DNA from: Chromatiales bacterium
GTDB lineage: Bacteria; Pseudomonadota; Gammaproteobacteria; Steroidobacterales; GCA-2729495
Direction: 5' to 3'
DNA length: 64,000 nucleotides
NCBI GenBank assembly: GCA_002729495.1
Contig: PBYE01000093.1
Coordinates: 62,001-126,000, forward strand
The number at the start of each line of letters is the position of its first letter. The first letter of the stretch is position 1. Below are positions 48,488 to 57,377 of the stretch, piece after piece. Under the pieces are notes generated by a model. The model was not told the origin of the DNA. It ran no database searches and saw only the letters and a list, made by a program, of their open reading frames with translations. The translations under genes were made by a program, and so were the position numbers.

Positions 48488-50167
48488 ATGTATACGAGCT
48501 TCTTCGGCCTCAACGAGAAACCATTCTCGATTACGCCAAACCCGCGCTATCTCTATATGAGCGAGCGGCATACCGAAGCGCTCGCCCATCTTATTTATGG
48601 CATTAAGGACAGCGGGGGCTTCATCCAGCTCACGGGCGAAGTGGGGACCGGCAAAACCACCCTGATCCGCAGCCTGCTGCAACGACTCCCCGAGAATGCA
48701 GACATCGCACTGATACTGAATCCACAGTTGTCAGCCACGGAATTTCTAGGCGCCATCCTGACGGAACTCGGTGTACCTCAGCCAAACGATCGCACCAGCC
48801 TGAAGGAGCTTACTGACGCCCTGAACAATTACCTGCTGGAAAATTACAGCAAAGGCTGCCGCACGATACTCATCGTCGATGAAGCGCAGAACTTTGCTGT
48901 CGATGTACTGGAACAAATCAGGTTACTTACCAATCTTGAAACGGCGAGTCAGAAACTTCTGCAGATTACGCTGATTGGTCAGCCGGAACTGCGCACGATG
49001 CTTTCCAGGGTTGACCTGCGGCAACTTGCGCAGCGCATTACAGGTCGCTACCACCTTGAACCTTTAAGCCACGATGAAACCGAAGCATATGTGCGGCATC
49101 GCCTTAGCGTAGCCGGAGGTTCCGGCACAATTTTCACTTCCCAGGCCTGCCGGGAGCTCTACAGGCTTTCGGGAGGTGTGCCGAGAATTATTAACGTCAT
49201 TGCAGATCGAACTTTGCTTGGCGCGTTCACGTGTGAGGAGCACGAAGTCAGTCCACGCATGGTCCGGCGTGCCGCAGCCGAGGTTTACGGCGAGGATGCG
49301 GACGAGACGGTGCGTGGCCGTGCGTGGTTGAAAGTAGCCGGACTTGCGGTGGGCGCGGCGGTGCTTACCGGGGCAGCAATTTTTACTTCGGTCAGGTTCG
49401 CTACAGAGCAGGATTCACCGTCCGCCGCACAGGTGACGACAGTACCTGCGCAGATCTCTGCCCCCGCGGGGGATATGGTGAGTCCGGAGCCGACGGTGAC
49501 AGAGCCAGCGCCCGTTGTAACCACGACAGAAGCGGTGGCCAGCGATTTTGATCTCGAACAACTGATACGCGAAAACGCGACGCTGACAGACACCCGAACA
49601 GCTTTCAACAGTTTATTTAGCTTGTGGGGAGTTCAATTCGACCAAGGCAATTCGAGGGCATGTGAGCAGGCACAGTCCAAAAATCTCTACTGCTTATTTC
49701 AGAAAGGCTCGCTTGCACAAATCGAACGCCTGGACCGGCCCGTAATAATGACGCTACGTGATTATGAAGGCGGCATTCACCAACTTGTGCTGGCCGCCAT
49801 CGAGGATTCGAATGGAATTATTGCAATAGCCGATATGCAATACGCCGTGCCACTAAGCGAACTACTTGATCTCTGGTACGGCGAATACCTGCTGCTATGG
49901 AAACCGCAGATTGGTGCTGTGAAGGCCTTTTATCCGGGCATGCGCGATCCTGACATCGCATGGTTGCGCGAGAGCCTTGCAGAAATCCAGGGTAATCCTA
50001 TTGACCCGATGAATTCGGATTACTTCGACAAAAATCTGGAAGCAAGGGTGCGTGATTATCAGGTCACCAAACGTCTGAATGTCGATGGACTGGTAGGTCG
50101 GCAGACGCAAATCGTAATCAATACAGATTTGCGGGCCGACGCACCGAGACTTGTGAGGGCGAACTGA
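48488..50167 (+). CDS. gspA: General secretion pathway protein A (ExeA-type AAA ATPase)
   Basis: The 559-residue product begins MYTSFFGLNEKPFSITPNPR, the ExeA/GspA signature. The ATPase has Walker A GEVGTGKTTLIRSLL (K56) and Walker B RTILIVDEAQN. A transmembrane segment (VAGLAVGAAVLTGAAIFTSV, near residue 285) leads to a periplasmic part, ending in a PG_binding_1-type peptidoglycan-binding domain (LEARVRDYQVTKRLNVDGLV). GspA and GspB help the type II secretion secretin pass through peptidoglycan. gspB follows after one base. Confidence 0.9.
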   Translation: MYTSFFGLNEKPFSITPNPRYLYMSERHTEALAHLIYGIKDSGGFIQLTGEVGTGKTTLIRSLLQRLPENADIALILNPQLSATEFLGAILTELGVPQPNDRTSLKELTDALNNYLLENYSKGCRTILIVDEAQNFAVDVLEQIRLLTNLETASQKLLQITLIGQPELRTMLSRVDLRQLAQRITGRYHLEPLSHDETEAYVRHRLSVAGGSGTIFTSQACRELYRLSGGVPRIINVIADRTLLGAFTCEEHEVSPRMVRRAAAEVYGEDADETVRGRAWLKVAGLAVGAAVLTGAAIFTSVRFATEQDSPSAAQVTTVPAQISAPAGDMVSPEPTVTEPAPVVTTTEAVASDFDLEQLIRENATLTDTRTAFNSLFSLWGVQFDQGNSRACEQAQSKNLYCLFQKGSLAQIERLDRPVIMTLRDYEGGIHQLVLAAIEDSNGIIAIADMQYAVPLSELLDLWYGEYLLLWKPQIGAVKAFYPGMRDPDIAWLRESLAEIQGNPIDPMNSDYFDKNLEARVRDYQVTKRLNVDGLVGRQTQIVINTDLRADAPRLVRAN

Positions 50168-50168
50168 A

Positions 50169-50771
50169 ATGTCGTTCATCCTGGACGCATTACGCAAATC
50201 GGAAAATGAACGCAGGCGCAATGAAATGCCTGGCCTGGCCGATTCTCGCGTGCAGCAAAAAGATAAAAAGCGTGGTTACTGGATTCCGCTGGCCGCCCTG
50301 CTTGCAGGCATCAATATCAGCTTGCTGGCTGTCATGTGGCTTACGGGCGACCGGGACACGGATCAGGCCCCTGTGAAACCCGCAAATACGGCAGCTTTAT
50401 CGCCGGCGAGCCCCGCTGCCGAGCCGCGCAGACTTGAAGATGAACTCGAACCAAAACCGGTTGCCAAGGCAGTGGTCCCGCCTCCCCGCACAGAAACTGT
50501 GCCCGAAGAAGTCCCGTCAATTGCAAATACTATGTCGGCCAATCTGCCAACCCTGATGGAATTGTTGCTTGATGGCTCGATCAGCGTAAAGCCCCTGCAT
50601 CTCGATATACATGTTTATAGTGAAAAATCGGGTGATCGTTTCGTGTTTATCAATACGGTCAAATATCGCGAAGGTGAGCGCATAAGTGAAGGCCCGATGG
50701 TTACCGAAATAAATACCGCCGGCGTCGTACTGAATCACCAGGGCAGGGATTTTCTGCTCCTGCGGGAATAA
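50169..50771 (+). CDS. gspB: General secretion pathway protein B
   Basis: The 200-residue product starts MSFILDALRKSENERRRNEM, the cytoplasmic signature of GspB/ExeB. One membrane span (IPLAALLAGINISLLAVMWL) precedes a Pro/Ala-rich periplasmic linker. A C-terminal domain (LPTLMELLLDGSISVKPLHL, then DIHVYSEKSGDRFVFINT) ends AGVVLNHQGRDFLLL, similar to the GspB C-terminus. Works with the GspA ATPase. No other gsp genes are in the window. Confidence 0.9.
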   Translation: MSFILDALRKSENERRRNEMPGLADSRVQQKDKKRGYWIPLAALLAGINISLLAVMWLTGDRDTDQAPVKPANTAALSPASPAAEPRRLEDELEPKPVAKAVVPPPRTETVPEEVPSIANTMSANLPTLMELLLDGSISVKPLHLDIHVYSEKSGDRFVFINTVKYREGERISEGPMVTEINTAGVVLNHQGRDFLLLRE

Positions 50772-50781
50772 GTCCGTTCAC

Positions 50782-52593
50782 ATGGCCGAGGGTGTCCAGT
50801 ACCTTGACGGACCGCGCTTACAGCGTTGCCTGGTAGCTGGCCTGCAACAACTGATCGGTGAACGCGAACACCTGAACCGGATCAATGTCTTTCCTGTACC
50901 GGACGGCGATACCGGTAACAACCTTGCACACACGGCACACGCAGCCAGGCTCGCGATTACCGAGCAGCAAGCCAACGGTGTAGGCGAATTGCTGGTCCGC
51001 ATGGCAGACGGCGCGCTCGATGGTGCGCAGGGGAACTCCGGAACACTGCTCGCCCAGTTTTTCCAGGGTCTGGCAGACCAGCTCGAAAAATTTAAGCGCA
51101 TCCGCACCTGGGAACTGGCCGACGCATTTTCGAGTGCCGCCATTTACACGCGCACGGCCCTGGAAAACCCCGAGGAAGGCACCATTATCACGGTGGTCGA
51201 TGCGACGGCAGCAGCAGGACAGGCCCATCGCAAGTGCGATAATTTTGCGGAACTGTTACCGAAGCTGCGGGATGCCGCTGCCAAAGCGCTTGCGGAGACC
51301 ACAGATCAGCTCGAAGTGCTCCGCAAGGCCGGGGTGGTAGACGCCGGGGCAGCCGGTTTCCTGGCCATCCTGGAGGGCTGCGTCGACTATTTGCTGCACG
51401 GTTCCGTGTACCAGAAACCTGATGTCGAACTCATTGACGACGTCAGCGTCATCAGTCACGACATTGATGATATCGACCTCGATAATCGCTACTGCACCGA
51501 GTGCCTCGTCGAAGGCACGGGGCTGGATCCGGCCGCTCTAAGCACGACCCTGAACGCTTTCGGCAACAGCATGGTAATCGCCGGCTCGACCCGGCGGCTG
51601 CGCATCCATATCCACACCAACGACCCCGAGAAAGTTTTCAAACTTGTCGCCGGCTTCGGCGAGGTAGCCAAGACCAAGGCAGACGATATGATCGGGCAGG
51701 CACGCGCACTGCAGCAGCAGGACAGGGATGTAGCTATCGTCACGGACTCCGCTGCCGACATCCCGGATGCCGTGATGGCCGGACTGGGTATCCACATGGT
51801 ACCGCTGCGCGTTCATTTCGGCGCCGACAGCTACCTCGACAAGACCGGCATAAGCCCCGCAGAGTTCCGGGCGGAACTCGAAACCAACCCGAACACGCCC
51901 GGCACATCGCAACCCACACAGGGAGACTTCCGGCGTATGTACGAATTCCTCGGTTCGCATTTCAACGAGGTGCTGTCCGTACACCTGAGCGGCGGCCTGA
52001 GCGGGACATTACAGGCTGCCCGTACCGCCGCAACCCGCAGTTCCGTCACCGACCGCATTACCGTTCTGGATTCCCGCTGTGCATCTGCAGGCCAGGGCCT
52101 CGCAGCTAAGCGTGCGGCAGACCTGGTTGCTGCCGGACTGCGCGGCCCCGAACTGAACCAGCAACTTGAGAAAGACATCAGGAACATCCGTTCCTTTGCG
52201 CTGGTGGTTGACCTGACGAACGGCGTTCGCAGTGGGCGCGTGAAACCCGCGGTTAAACACATCGCAGACTGGCTCAGGCTTACGCCTGTCCTGATGATGA
52301 AAGCAAACGGCAAAGTCGGCGTGCATGGATTCCTGCCGGGACGCTTTCGCCTTGTCGAACGTTTTGCCCGGTACGTCACCCGCACCATGAAAGATTCAAA
52401 CCGGTGGGAAGTTGCAATAGCGCATGGCGATAACGAAGCGATGCAGGGGCAGATATTGCTAACATCGCTGAAAAAATATCTTGAGCAGGTCGAATGTGCA
52501 TGGACGACGGAACTGGGCGCGGCCCTTGGGGTGCATGCGGGCATGGAAGCTGTCGTCGTGGCAATGCGTCCGCTGGATAAGGCCGACATCTAG
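50782..52593 (+). CDS. Fused DAK2 kinase and DegV protein (fatty acid kinase-like)
   Basis: The 603-residue product joins two domains that are separate proteins in Firmicutes. Residues 1-210 are a DAK2-type kinase domain (INVFPVPDGDTGNNLAHTAH, DGALDGAQGNSGTLLAQF, VVDATAAAGQAHR, GVVDAGAAGFLAILEG), as in FakA. Residues 315-603 are a DegV fatty-acid-binding domain (VAIVTDSAADIP, TSQPTQGDFRRMYEFLGSHF, VHLSGGLSGTLQAARTAA), as in FakB. A FakA-like middle part lies between. FakA/FakB phosphorylate exogenous fatty acids for phospholipid synthesis. The combined protein may do this in one chain (inference). Confidence 0.85.
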   Translation: MAEGVQYLDGPRLQRCLVAGLQQLIGEREHLNRINVFPVPDGDTGNNLAHTAHAARLAITEQQANGVGELLVRMADGALDGAQGNSGTLLAQFFQGLADQLEKFKRIRTWELADAFSSAAIYTRTALENPEEGTIITVVDATAAAGQAHRKCDNFAELLPKLRDAAAKALAETTDQLEVLRKAGVVDAGAAGFLAILEGCVDYLLHGSVYQKPDVELIDDVSVISHDIDDIDLDNRYCTECLVEGTGLDPAALSTTLNAFGNSMVIAGSTRRLRIHIHTNDPEKVFKLVAGFGEVAKTKADDMIGQARALQQQDRDVAIVTDSAADIPDAVMAGLGIHMVPLRVHFGADSYLDKTGISPAEFRAELETNPNTPGTSQPTQGDFRRMYEFLGSHFNEVLSVHLSGGLSGTLQAARTAATRSSVTDRITVLDSRCASAGQGLAAKRAADLVAAGLRGPELNQQLEKDIRNIRSFALVVDLTNGVRSGRVKPAVKHIADWLRLTPVLMMKANGKVGVHGFLPGRFRLVERFARYVTRTMKDSNRWEVAIAHGDNEAMQGQILLTSLKKYLEQVECAWTTELGAALGVHAGMEAVVVAMRPLDKADI

Positions 52594-52597
52594 CGCT

Positions 52598-53263
52598 TCA
52601 GTCGTTCAGTCTGTCTACTAATTCCGGCGCATCGTTGACCGGATTGTTGACGCGCCGGCTAACTTTCCACGCATCCAGTTCGGCACGTACGTCCCCCAGC
52701 AACATGGCGCTAAGTTCCTCCGCCGGCGCTTCCGGCTGCAACCACTCCTGCATGCCGTCGCCATCCATAATGACAGGCATACGGTGATGCAGGCGCGCCA
52801 CAAATTTGTTTGCGGGCCGGGTAACAATGGTGCAGGTTTTCAGGTCCTCGCCTTCACCCTTTTCCCAGAGTTCCCATAAACCTGCCATCCCGAATACAGA
52901 ACGATCTTTGCGCACAATAAACCATGGCCATTTTCCTGAACCATCGGTGTGCCATTCGTAAAAACCGCTCGCAAGCACCAGGCAACGTCGTCGTGAGAAC
53001 GCCTGTCGATATGCAGGTTTTTCTGCGATGGTTTCAGCCCGCGCGTTAATCATGCGATTACCTATATCGGGGTCTTTGGCCCAGAACGGTACCAGCCCCC
53101 AGCGGTAGTTATCGGCCGTCAGGTCTCCTGTCTTATCCAGCCGGATGATGCTGACGTACTGGGTGGGCGCAATGTTGTAACGAGGTCCGGGCGGTTCAAA
53201 ATCGAGGCCGAAGGCCTCCTGGATCGCTTCATGCGGCGAAAAGAAAGCGAAGCGACCGCACAT
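52598..53263 (-). CDS. SRAP-family protein (YedK/HMCES)
   Basis: The 221-residue product has the catalytic Cys2 (MCGRFAFFSPHEAI), RYNIAPTQYVSII, WGLVPFWAKD, NARAETIAEKPAYRQAF, CLVLASGFYEWHTDG and HHRMPVIMDGDG. These are the SRAP residues that form a thiazolidine link to abasic sites in single-stranded DNA, protecting them (known for YedK and HMCES). Convergent with the fused DAK2-DegV gene, 4 bases apart. Confidence 0.93.
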   Translation of the reverse strand: MCGRFAFFSPHEAIQEAFGLDFEPPGPRYNIAPTQYVSIIRLDKTGDLTADNYRWGLVPFWAKDPDIGNRMINARAETIAEKPAYRQAFSRRRCLVLASGFYEWHTDGSGKWPWFIVRKDRSVFGMAGLWELWEKGEGEDLKTCTIVTRPANKFVARLHHRMPVIMDGDGMQEWLQPEAPAEELSAMLLGDVRAELDAWKVSRRVNNPVNDAPELVDRLND

Positions 53264-53275
53264 CCGACCGCCTCT

Positions 53276-54049
53276 TTACTCCCTGATCCCGATACCGCGG
53301 GACAAAAGGTAAAGGCAGGTGCCAAATGCGAGCACGACAAATGCCAGGATAATGATGTATGCCGTAACAATATCGATATCAGATACGCCCAGCATGCCGT
53401 AACGAAAGCCATTCACCATGTAAAGAATCGGGTTGAACGCCGACACATTGGCCCAGAACTCGGGTAATAACGAGGTCGTGTAAAAAACGCCCCCCAGGTA
53501 GGTCAACGGCCCCAGCACAAAGGAAGGAATAATCGCGACATCGTCGAACTTGCGGGCAAAAATTGCATTGATCATGCCGCCGAGCGAAAAAACTATCGCG
53601 GTCAGAATAAGGATGCTGATCGCGATCAGGGGATTCTGTACTTCCAGCCTGGTAAAAAACAGCGCCACTACCGTTACCACCGCGCCAACAGCCAGCCCCC
53701 GTACTATACCGCCGGTCACATGCCCGAGAATGATTACGTAACTTTTCATCGGCGCTACGAGCATTTCCTGCAAATGGCCCTGAAACTTGGCTGCAAAGAA
53801 TGACGACACTACATTGCCGTAGGAGTTCGTGATTACCGACATCATGATCAGGCCTGGTGCCATGTATTGCATGTAGTCAAAGCCGCCCATTTCACCGATG
53901 CGACGACCGATCAGGTTGCCAAAGATGATGAAGTACAGCGTCATGGTGATCACGGGAGGAACGATGGTCTGCAGCCAGATACGCAGGATACGCACGACTT
54001 CCTTGCGGGCTACCGTGTACAGCGCAATCATTTGCCGCTGGAAGTCCAT
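53276..54049 (-). CDS. yadH: ABC-2 type transporter permease (YadH-like)
   Basis: The 257-residue permease has six predicted membrane spans and follows YadH closely (ILRIWLQTIVPPVITMTLYF, IIFGNLIGRRIGEM, MAPGLIMMSVITNSYGNV, LGPLTYLGGVFYTTSLLP). ABC-2 permeases export drugs or glycolipids/polysaccharides; the substrate here is unknown. It is followed on the same strand by its ATPase, one base away. Confidence 0.93.
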   Translation of the reverse strand: MDFQRQMIALYTVARKEVVRILRIWLQTIVPPVITMTLYFIIFGNLIGRRIGEMGGFDYMQYMAPGLIMMSVITNSYGNVVSSFFAAKFQGHLQEMLVAPMKSYVIILGHVTGGIVRGLAVGAVVTVVALFFTRLEVQNPLIAISILILTAIVFSLGGMINAIFARKFDDVAIIPSFVLGPLTYLGGVFYTTSLLPEFWANVSAFNPILYMVNGFRYGMLGVSDIDIVTAYIIILAFVVLAFGTCLYLLSRGIGIRE

Positions 54050-54050
54050 G

Positions 54051-55007
54051 TCAGAGCCGCATCTCGGGTTCCGCGATGCGCTCGGTCAATTCCTTGTCCC
54101 TTCGATCAACCAGGCGCATGAACAATTCTTCGAGCCGGTTAGTCTTGTTGCGCATACTGCTGACCTGCACGCCCGCCTGCGACAACGCCTCGAATAACTG
54201 GTTCAGGTTCCGGTCGCCGTGCACTTCGACTTCGATTTCGTGCTCGTTGACGACCTGATAGTCGAATCCATCCAGGCTGAGCGAAGACGGCACGATGTCG
54301 GTCAGGCTCAGCACAAAAACCTCCTGGTGCAATTTGCGCAGCACCGCGGACATACGATCATGTTCAACTATCCGACCCGCGTCAATGATGCCCACATGCC
54401 GGCAAAGGTTCTCGGCCTCTTCCAGGTAGTGGGTCGTCAAAATTATTGTTGTGCCCTGCTCGTTTATCTGCCGCAAAAATGCCCACATCGACCGGCGTAT
54501 TTCGATATCCACACCCGCGGTCGGCTCATCGAGAATCAGCAATCTGGGCTCGTGCACGAGCGCCCTGGCAATCATCAAACGGCGTTTCATGCCGCCCGAC
54601 AGGTTGCGAGCGGTTTCATCCCTGCGATCCCACAGTTGCAGCTCGCGTAAAACTATCTCGGTGCGCTCACCTGCATGCTTGCGCGCCAGCCCGTAAAAAC
54701 CGGCCTGGTTGAGTACGCAGTTATGTACGTTATCCCACTGGTTCAGGTTTACTTCCTGCGGCACAACGCCCAGGCACGCCTTGGCAGCCGCAAGATCGGT
54801 ATCAAGGTCGTGCCCAAATACGCTCACCGATCCCGAGGTCTTGTTAACCAGTGACGTAACGATCCCTATTGCGGTTGTCTTGCCTGCACCGTTGGGTCCG
54901 AGCAAAGCAAAAAAATCACCCTCCTCAACCTCAAGGTCGATAGCCTGCAGCGCCGTGATTGAATTGGCATAGGTCTTGGTGAGGTTACAAAGCGACAGGG
55001 CAGACAT
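54051..55007 (-). CDS. yadG: ABC transporter ATP-binding protein (YadG-like)
   Basis: The 318-residue ATPase has Walker A LLGPNGAGKTTAIGIV, signature NLSGGMKRRLMIARAL, Walker B RLLILDEPTAGVD and a switch histidine in TIILTTHYLEEAE. The C-terminal extension after residue 220 matches the YadG/DrrA type. Partner of the adjacent permease; yadG-yadH is conserved in proteobacteria. Confidence 0.95.
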   Translation of the reverse strand: MSALSLCNLTKTYANSITALQAIDLEVEEGDFFALLGPNGAGKTTAIGIVTSLVNKTSGSVSVFGHDLDTDLAAAKACLGVVPQEVNLNQWDNVHNCVLNQAGFYGLARKHAGERTEIVLRELQLWDRRDETARNLSGGMKRRLMIARALVHEPRLLILDEPTAGVDIEIRRSMWAFLRQINEQGTTIILTTHYLEEAENLCRHVGIIDAGRIVEHDRMSAVLRKLHQEVFVLSLTDIVPSSLSLDGFDYQVVNEHEIEVEVHGDRNLNQLFEALSQAGVQVSSMRNKTNRLEELFMRLVDRRDKELTERIAEPEMRL

Positions 55008-55073
55008 GACCGAGAAGTGTGCATTTGTTGCTCACCGATGGCCATAACGCCGTCCGGCCCTGCCGGTTGACGG

Positions 55074-55718
55074 TCAGAAGTAACGCGGTTCGCCTGCGCT
55101 CGCCGCCGGCAAATACCTGCGGATAATCGACAACTGAATTGCGGCGAGTTGCGATGCAAGTTGCTGCTCGCGACTGCCGCTGCGCACAGACCGAATCAGG
55201 TCCGGCCAGAATGTCGGGTGGCGGGACAGGCGCACATGAAGGCTGGTAGCAACGCTGTCCCCACCGCGGCTGATCCCGCTGAAACTCAGTTTGGCAAGTT
55301 CCAGCGCCTGTGATTTATCGAGCCCCAGGCAAAAGGCGCTAAGCAGCCGATCATGACGGCTAGCCTGCCAGACGAACGTCAGCAAGCGATTAGCGAAGCC
55401 CGTAAGTTCCCGCTGCCAGTCCGGGGGGACATCTTCATCGGCGACCATCCTGTCGGTGCGCTGCGAATATTTGTTATCGGCCTGATCGTCGCCGGGAAAA
55501 GGGCTGAATTCAGCCAGCAGCAGCGGCGCTGCAGCAATGCATTCAATCTGGTCGGGATTTAGCTGCCGCAGGCAGCACAAAGTTGCTTCATCCAACCCAA
55601 GAGCACCGCCTGTCGCGGCGAGGTGTGGATCGGTCAGCAGTCGCAGGAACTCACGATTGATATCAACGATTTCTGCGATCTCGGTCTGGACTGACGAATC
55701 TGGGTGTTTTTGGGGCAT
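55074..55718 (-). CDS. FlhD-like protein with a long C-terminal extension
   Basis: The N-terminal 65 residues (EIVDINREFLRLLTDPHLAA, then LGLDEATLCCLRQLNPDQIE, CIAAAPLLLAEFSPFPG) follow the FlhD pattern: a DIN motif, a helical core and a final acid/aromatic segment. The remaining 150 residues have no counterpart in FlhD (116 residues) and contain helical segments such as RLLTFVWQASRHDRLLSAF and KLSFSGISRG. In E. coli FlhD pairs with FlhC as flagellar master regulator. The FlhC-like gene lies divergently 121 bases away. Function beyond this is unknown. Confidence 0.6.
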   Translation of the reverse strand: MPQKHPDSSVQTEIAEIVDINREFLRLLTDPHLAATGGALGLDEATLCCLRQLNPDQIECIAAAPLLLAEFSPFPGDDQADNKYSQRTDRMVADEDVPPDWQRELTGFANRLLTFVWQASRHDRLLSAFCLGLDKSQALELAKLSFSGISRGGDSVATSLHVRLSRHPTFWPDLIRSVRSGSREQQLASQLAAIQLSIIRRYLPAASAGEPRYF

Positions 55719-55839
55719 TTGCGGCTCCGGATGACATCAGGGCGATTTACTATATATGTGATTTAATGCTCATAAAAGGCAATTAGTGTATATTTTTGGT
55801 CGAAAATAACCATTTATGGTAATAGCAGGGAGATTAATA

Positions 55840-56397
55840 ATGCGGATAACTGACAATCGATACGCCGGCGAAATGTCCAAATTCAACTTGGCGGTGCGCA
55901 TGATCGGCCATGAAGCCCGGACCGGCACGATCCGGGCATGCACCGGGTTTTCGGAAGACCGGATACGAAAAATATACGCAACCTATTTCAAGTCCGGCAA
56001 AGACAACCAGGTAAAACGCCGGCGCGGCAAATCACCGACACAGATTGCCGCCTTTATAAGTTCGTCTGGCAGGCAATCCGAAGCAACGGTGCTGGCCTGC
56101 CTGTTTTTGTATTGTGGTGTCATGCGACTGAACGACGCGGAAGGGACTGTCGTGCGCAAACATCTGGATCCCGTTGGCCTGGGTGAACGTATCTGTGATG
56201 CGTTTGAGACCTACCGGTCTGTTCACCCGAACCCGGGTCTTTGCTTTGAACGTACCTGGAACCTCTTTAACGCGCTCACCCGTGAACAGGAACTGTTCTT
56301 TGCCGCATGTGCAGATTGTGGCGGACCCTATATTCAGGATCGCTATGCGCTTGATTACCAGCGCTGCCCGTTCTGCGAAATAAAGCAGGGAGATTAG
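55840..56397 (+). CDS. FlhC-like transcriptional regulator
   Basis: The 185-residue product starts at the ATG at 55840 with GGGAG upstream (a start at 55816 would add eight residues). The N-terminal part (FNLAVRMIGHEARTGTIRAC, SEDRIRKIYATYF) matches the DNA-binding region of FlhC. The C-terminal C157-x2-C160-x15-C176-x2-C179 (ACADCGGPYIQD, RCPFCEI) matches the FlhC zinc site, which in E. coli is a CxxC pair, 16 residues and another CxxC. RTWNLFNAL also fits. Non-flagellar target is possible. Divergent from the FlhD-like gene; nudC follows. Confidence 0.7.
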   Translation: MRITDNRYAGEMSKFNLAVRMIGHEARTGTIRACTGFSEDRIRKIYATYFKSGKDNQVKRRRGKSPTQIAAFISSSGRQSEATVLACLFLYCGVMRLNDAEGTVVRKHLDPVGLGERICDAFETYRSVHPNPGLCFERTWNLFNALTREQELFFAACADCGGPYIQDRYALDYQRCPFCEIKQGD

Positions 56398-56429
56398 TTA
56401 AGGTTTTGCAGGCAGGTTAGGCTAGCGCT

Positions 56430-57374
56430 ATGAGCCTGACAACTTTTTTCTCCGGCGGAACTATAAAGCGTATGGCCGAACTTCGCGCCGACACCGATTT
56501 GCTGGCGTCAGCGCTTAAGGATTCAACTACAGGTTTTATTGCAGTTTGGAAATCCCGTTGCGTGGTAGTTAATAACGCGGCTGCTTTGCTCGATTACGCC
56601 GAGCTCGGCACCGCATGGCAACCTGAGACAGGTATTTACCTCGGGCAACTTGACGAGCAACACATCTTCGCCGTCGAGTTACCGGATGACCTGGGCGACA
56701 GCGGCCCCGGCGAACAGGCCTTCGAAAATTTTCGGGGGATACTCGGTGACCTGCCCGAAGACGATGCCGCGCTGCTCGCTTACGCGAAGGGCATGGTCGA
56801 ATGGCACGGCCGGCATCGCTACTGCGGCGTCTGCGGTTCGCCCAACATGTCCGTGGAGGGCGGTTTTGTACTTGAATGCACCGGTCCTGATTGCGATCAC
56901 CGCAGTTTTCCGCGCCTCGACCCGGCCGTTATTGTACTCACCATCGATGGAGACCGCTGCCTGCTCGGCCGCCAGGTGCAGTGGCCCGAGGGTCGTTACT
57001 CCACGATTGCAGGGTTCATGGAACCGGGTGAATCACTCGAGGACTCGGTTCGCCGGGAGGTAAAAGAAGAAACTGATATTGAGGTCGGCAAAGTACATTA
57101 CATGGGCTCGCAACCCTGGCCGTTTCCGACTGCCGTCATGATCGGTTTCCATGCCGAGGCAGTAAGTAATGTTATCCATCGTAACGATGGTGAACTCGCT
57201 GATGCCGGCTGGTTTAAGCGGGAAGCTATCGCGGCAGGCAACATCGTGTTGCCTCCTGTAACATCGATCGCGTTCCGGCTAATCGAACACTGGTTCGACC
57301 AGTGGGACGGACCGCGGCTCGCGGACCTTAAATTGAGCGGTGACTTCTCGCGGCGCACCGGCGAGCGCACCTGA
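56430..57374 (+). CDS. nudC: NADH pyrophosphatase NudC
   Basis: The 314-residue Nudix hydrolase cleaves NADH and removes NAD caps from RNA. A four-cysteine zinc ribbon (YCGVCGSP... LECTGPDCDH) precedes the Nudix box GFMEPGESLEDSVRREVKEE. The NudC-specific SQPWPFPTAVMIGF motif follows. The start at 56430 lacks a strong ribosome site; 56472 (MAELRADTD) is an alternative. Followed by the NRDE gene after three bases. Confidence 0.95.
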   Translation: MSLTTFFSGGTIKRMAELRADTDLLASALKDSTTGFIAVWKSRCVVVNNAAALLDYAELGTAWQPETGIYLGQLDEQHIFAVELPDDLGDSGPGEQAFENFRGILGDLPEDDAALLAYAKGMVEWHGRHRYCGVCGSPNMSVEGGFVLECTGPDCDHRSFPRLDPAVIVLTIDGDRCLLGRQVQWPEGRYSTIAGFMEPGESLEDSVRREVKEETDIEVGKVHYMGSQPWPFPTAVMIGFHAEAVSNVIHRNDGELADAGWFKREAIAAGNIVLPPVTSIAFRLIEHWFDQWDGPRLADLKLSGDFSRRTGERT

Positions 57375-57377
57375 ACT

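Noticed and set aside
48329-48682. A 117-codon minus-strand frame spanning the ispA/gspA junction
   Set aside because: Overlaps two certain genes in antisense and shows no conserved motif.
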